Source of the DNA: Devosia sp. Leaf420
GTDB taxonomy: Bacteria; Pseudomonadota; Alphaproteobacteria; Rhizobiales; Devosiaceae
Length of the DNA: 64,000 bases
Reading direction: 5' to 3'
Assembly (NCBI RefSeq): GCF_001425445.1
Contig: NZ_LMQU01000009.1
Coordinates: 513,817-577,816, forward strand
Shown: one piece after another, positions 62,349 to 64,000 of the stretch
Layout of the letters: every line of letters begins with the position of its first letter
How positions within the stretch are numbered: position 1 is the first letter of the stretch
Made by a program: the position numbers and the translations under genes
Notes under the pieces: model-generated
Told to the model about the DNA's origin: nothing
What the model saw: the letters and a program-made list of their open reading frames with translations, nothing else
Database searches by the model: none

Positions 62349-63206
62349 TTAGGCCCCCATGCGGCGCAGGCGGCTGCGCGGGTCGATATATTCGTTCATG
62401 CTCACGGCGAGGAGGAACAGGCCAAGGAAGGTCATGACGATCAGGATCACCGGAATGACGATCCACCACCATGTCCCCACCACCATCGCCGAGTGGCTAT
62501 TGGCCCAATAGAGCACCGTGCCGATTGTCGGGTTGTTGATATTGGTGAAGCCGAGAACGGCGAGCGTCACCTCCATGCCGATCGACCAGAGCATGTTGTT
62601 CATGAAGGTCGAAAAAACGATGGGCATCACATAGGGCAGATGTTCTTCGAGCAGCACTTTTCGCGTCGACATACCCGCAAAGACCGCGTGCCTCGTAAAC
62701 TCGCGATGTTTTAAGCCCAGCGCCACCGAGCGGATCAGGCGCGCGTCGAACGGCCAGCCGAAACAGGCGAGGATCAGCGCCATGGTGAAGCTGTCCATGT
62801 TGTTGCGCAGGACAAAGTAGAACAGCACGAGGATCGGGAAGATCGGCACGGCAACGAAGATGTCGTTGATGAACATCAACACGCGATCGACCCAGCCGCC
62901 GAGATAGCCCGCAGCGAGCCCAACCGAAATCGAGATGATGCGCGACAGCACGGCGACGGTAATGCCAAAGCCAAGGCTGTTCCGGAACGCAGCCGAAAGG
63001 TGCCAGAACAGATCCTGGCCGCGCGAATTGGTCCCGAACCAATATTGCGCCGAAGGCGGCTGGTCGGGGATCGCCATATAGATCAGCGTGGGATCGACTG
63101 GCGAAAAGAACGAGAGCGCCGCAAAGATCACCATGATGCCGACGAGAACGAGGCCGATGGCGAATTCGAGATTGTAGCGGATAAGGTCGCGGAAAACGGC
63201 GAACAT
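62349..63206 (-). CDS. ABC transporter permease, DppC/OppC type
   Basis: A 285-residue inner-membrane permease with a first helix (FAIGLVLVGIMVIFAALSFF), a periplasmic FGTNSRGQDLFWHLSAAFRNSL stretch of the OppC group, and BPD-type EAA loop around GMSTRKVLLEEHLPYVMP. It pairs with the permease encoded upstream. It starts four bases after the first permease stop. Confidence 0.93.
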   Translation of the reverse strand: MFAVFRDLIRYNLEFAIGLVLVGIMVIFAALSFFSPVDPTLIYMAIPDQPPSAQYWFGTNSRGQDLFWHLSAAFRNSLGFGITVAVLSRIISISVGLAAGYLGGWVDRVLMFINDIFVAVPIFPILVLFYFVLRNNMDSFTMALILACFGWPFDARLIRSVALGLKHREFTRHAVFAGMSTRKVLLEEHLPYVMPIVFSTFMNNMLWSIGMEVTLAVLGFTNINNPTIGTVLYWANSHSAMVVGTWWWIVIPVILIVMTFLGLFLLAVSMNEYIDPRSRLRRMGA

Positions 63207-63210
63207 GGCC

Positions 63211-64000
63211 TTACTCCGTACGCACGCGTGGATCGAGCAGCGGATGCAGCAAGTCCACGATGAAGATGGCAAAGGCGACGGCGGTGATCGACACCGTGCA
63301 AACGGCGAGCACGGTCGAATAATCGCCCGCATTCACCGCATCGACGAGCAGCGAGCCCATGCCGGGATAGTTGAACACCTGCTCGGTGATGATCGTGCCG
63401 GAGAAAACCCCGCCGATCACCATGGCGAGCGCCGTCACCTGCGGCACCAGCGCATTGCGCATCACATAGCCGCTGACGATCGTCTCGCGCTTGACGCCGG
63501 CGAGCTCGGCATAGGTCACATAGTCTTCGGTGACGATATTGGAGACCAGCGCCCGCATGCCGATGAACCAGCCACCAAGGCCCACGAGCACCAGCGAAAA
63601 GGCGGGCAGTAGAGAGTGCTGCAGCACCGATAGAATGAACGGCATGGTCCAGCTCGGCCGCACGTCCATGCTGAACCCGCCCGAAATCGGCAGCACCGGC
63701 CAGAGGAAACCGAAGATGACCAGAATGATGAACGCGACGATATAGTAGGGGATCGGCTGGAGGCCCATGGTCACGATGCCAAAGGCCTTGAAGAACCGGT
63801 TGTTCTGAAAATAGCCGGCAAGCCCGCCCATCAGATTGCCGACGATAAAGGTGATGACGGTCGAGGTGAGCAGGAGGCCCAGCGTCCAGGGCATGCCGCG
63901 CATCACCAATTCCATGGCCGGCGTCGGAAACGCCATCAGCGAAGCGCCGAGATCGCCCTGGATCAGCCGGGTCCAGAAATTCCAGTATTGCACATGCATC
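63211..64000 (-). CDS. ABC transporter permease, DppB/OppB type (5' end outside window)
   Basis: The C-terminal part of the first permease (262 residues visible, ending LLDPRVRTE). Visible are QGDLGASLM, several helices, the EAA loop (TYAELAGVKRETIVSGYVMRNAL) and the GGVFSGTIITEQVFNYPGMG motif of the OppB/DppB family. The beginning, including about 60-80 residues and the start codon, lies beyond the right edge. A substrate-binding protein gene is expected upstream. Confidence 0.9.
   Translation of the reverse strand, partial: MHVQYWNFWTRLIQGDLGASLMAFPTPAMELVMRGMPWTLGLLLTSTVITFIVGNLMGGLAGYFQNNRFFKAFGIVTMGLQPIPYYIVAFIILVIFGFLWPVLPISGGFSMDVRPSWTMPFILSVLQHSLLPAFSLVLVGLGGWFIGMRALVSNIVTEDYVTYAELAGVKRETIVSGYVMRNALVPQVTALAMVIGGVFSGTIITEQVFNYPGMGSLLVDAVNAGDYSTVLAVCTVSITAVAFAIFIVDLLHPLLDPRVRTE

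Overview
The window looks like chromosomal DNA from an alphaproteobacterium of the order Hyphomicrobiales (Rhizobiales), most like Devosia or a close relative. This is inferred from high GC, from family content (CobT, PleC/DivJ-like and HWE histidine kinases, DUF2865, DUF6683, DUF6894, class II DAHP synthase, the ~180 kDa NAD-glutamate dehydrogenase, two Ku proteins), and from EcfG-type promoters (GGAAC-N16-CGTT), which are specific to alphaproteobacteria. I see no rRNA, tRNA, CRISPR array, insertion sequence or prophage. No gene-free stretch exceeds about 300 bases; the longer gaps (220-280 bases) mostly hold palindromic repeats.

Layout. 0-9.4 kb: cobT, a DUF6683 protein, a membrane histidine kinase, an Lrp regulator with a VOC protein, moaA, an L,D-transpeptidase, rpiA, a DUF2059 protein and gor. 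9.4-22.1 kb: class II DAHP synthase, a PAS/HWE histidine kinase convergent with a single-domain response regulator, an outer-membrane barrel protein, translationally coupled nadE-gltX, a DUF2865 protein overlapping gltX tail to tail, an FAH-family enzyme, cytochrome c' and cysS. 22.1-31.7 kb: a repeat-flanked DUF559 gene, VOC plus two tandem GFA genes, cimA, a LysM protein that appears to start at CTG, an ArsR regulator with an Atm1-type ABC exporter, a GNAT protein and a Phd/Doc toxin-antitoxin pair. 31.7-47.9 kb: a PadR-adaptor-RND efflux operon, cysQ, an SDR enzyme, an AGE-family sugar isomerase, fbp, an orphan ribbon-helix-helix gene, the giant glutamate dehydrogenase, a 32-residue membrane peptide, DUF6894 and a flavin reductase. 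48.0-52.9 kb: a stress cluster. 52.9-64.0 kb: an FAD protein, a SulP transporter, LysR with a divergent NmrA-type oxidoreductase, an alpha/beta hydrolase, and an Opp/Dpp-type ABC operon (running off the right edge) with a glycosidase-like gene downstream.

How genes work together. The most coherent unit is the stress cluster. Manganese catalase and both ku genes each have a perfect EcfG promoter, and sodB has a near match. This predicts that peroxide removal and non-homologous end joining are switched on together by the general stress response. Beside it, a SufR-like Fe-S regulator is coupled to a truncated haemoglobin and diverges from sodB across a perfect 10-bp inverted repeat. The HWE kinase and PhyR-receiver-like response regulator at 10.9-13.3 kb could feed the same pathway. 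Other regulator-target pairs with visible operators are ArsR/Atm1, PadR/RND and Phd/Doc.

Two families of palindromic intergenic repeats are scattered through the window: one dRS3-like (ATTCCCGCGAAAGCGGGAAT core) and one built on CTCTCCC/GGGAGAG arms. Two copies of the second carry an inner hairpin with a compensatory base-pair change.
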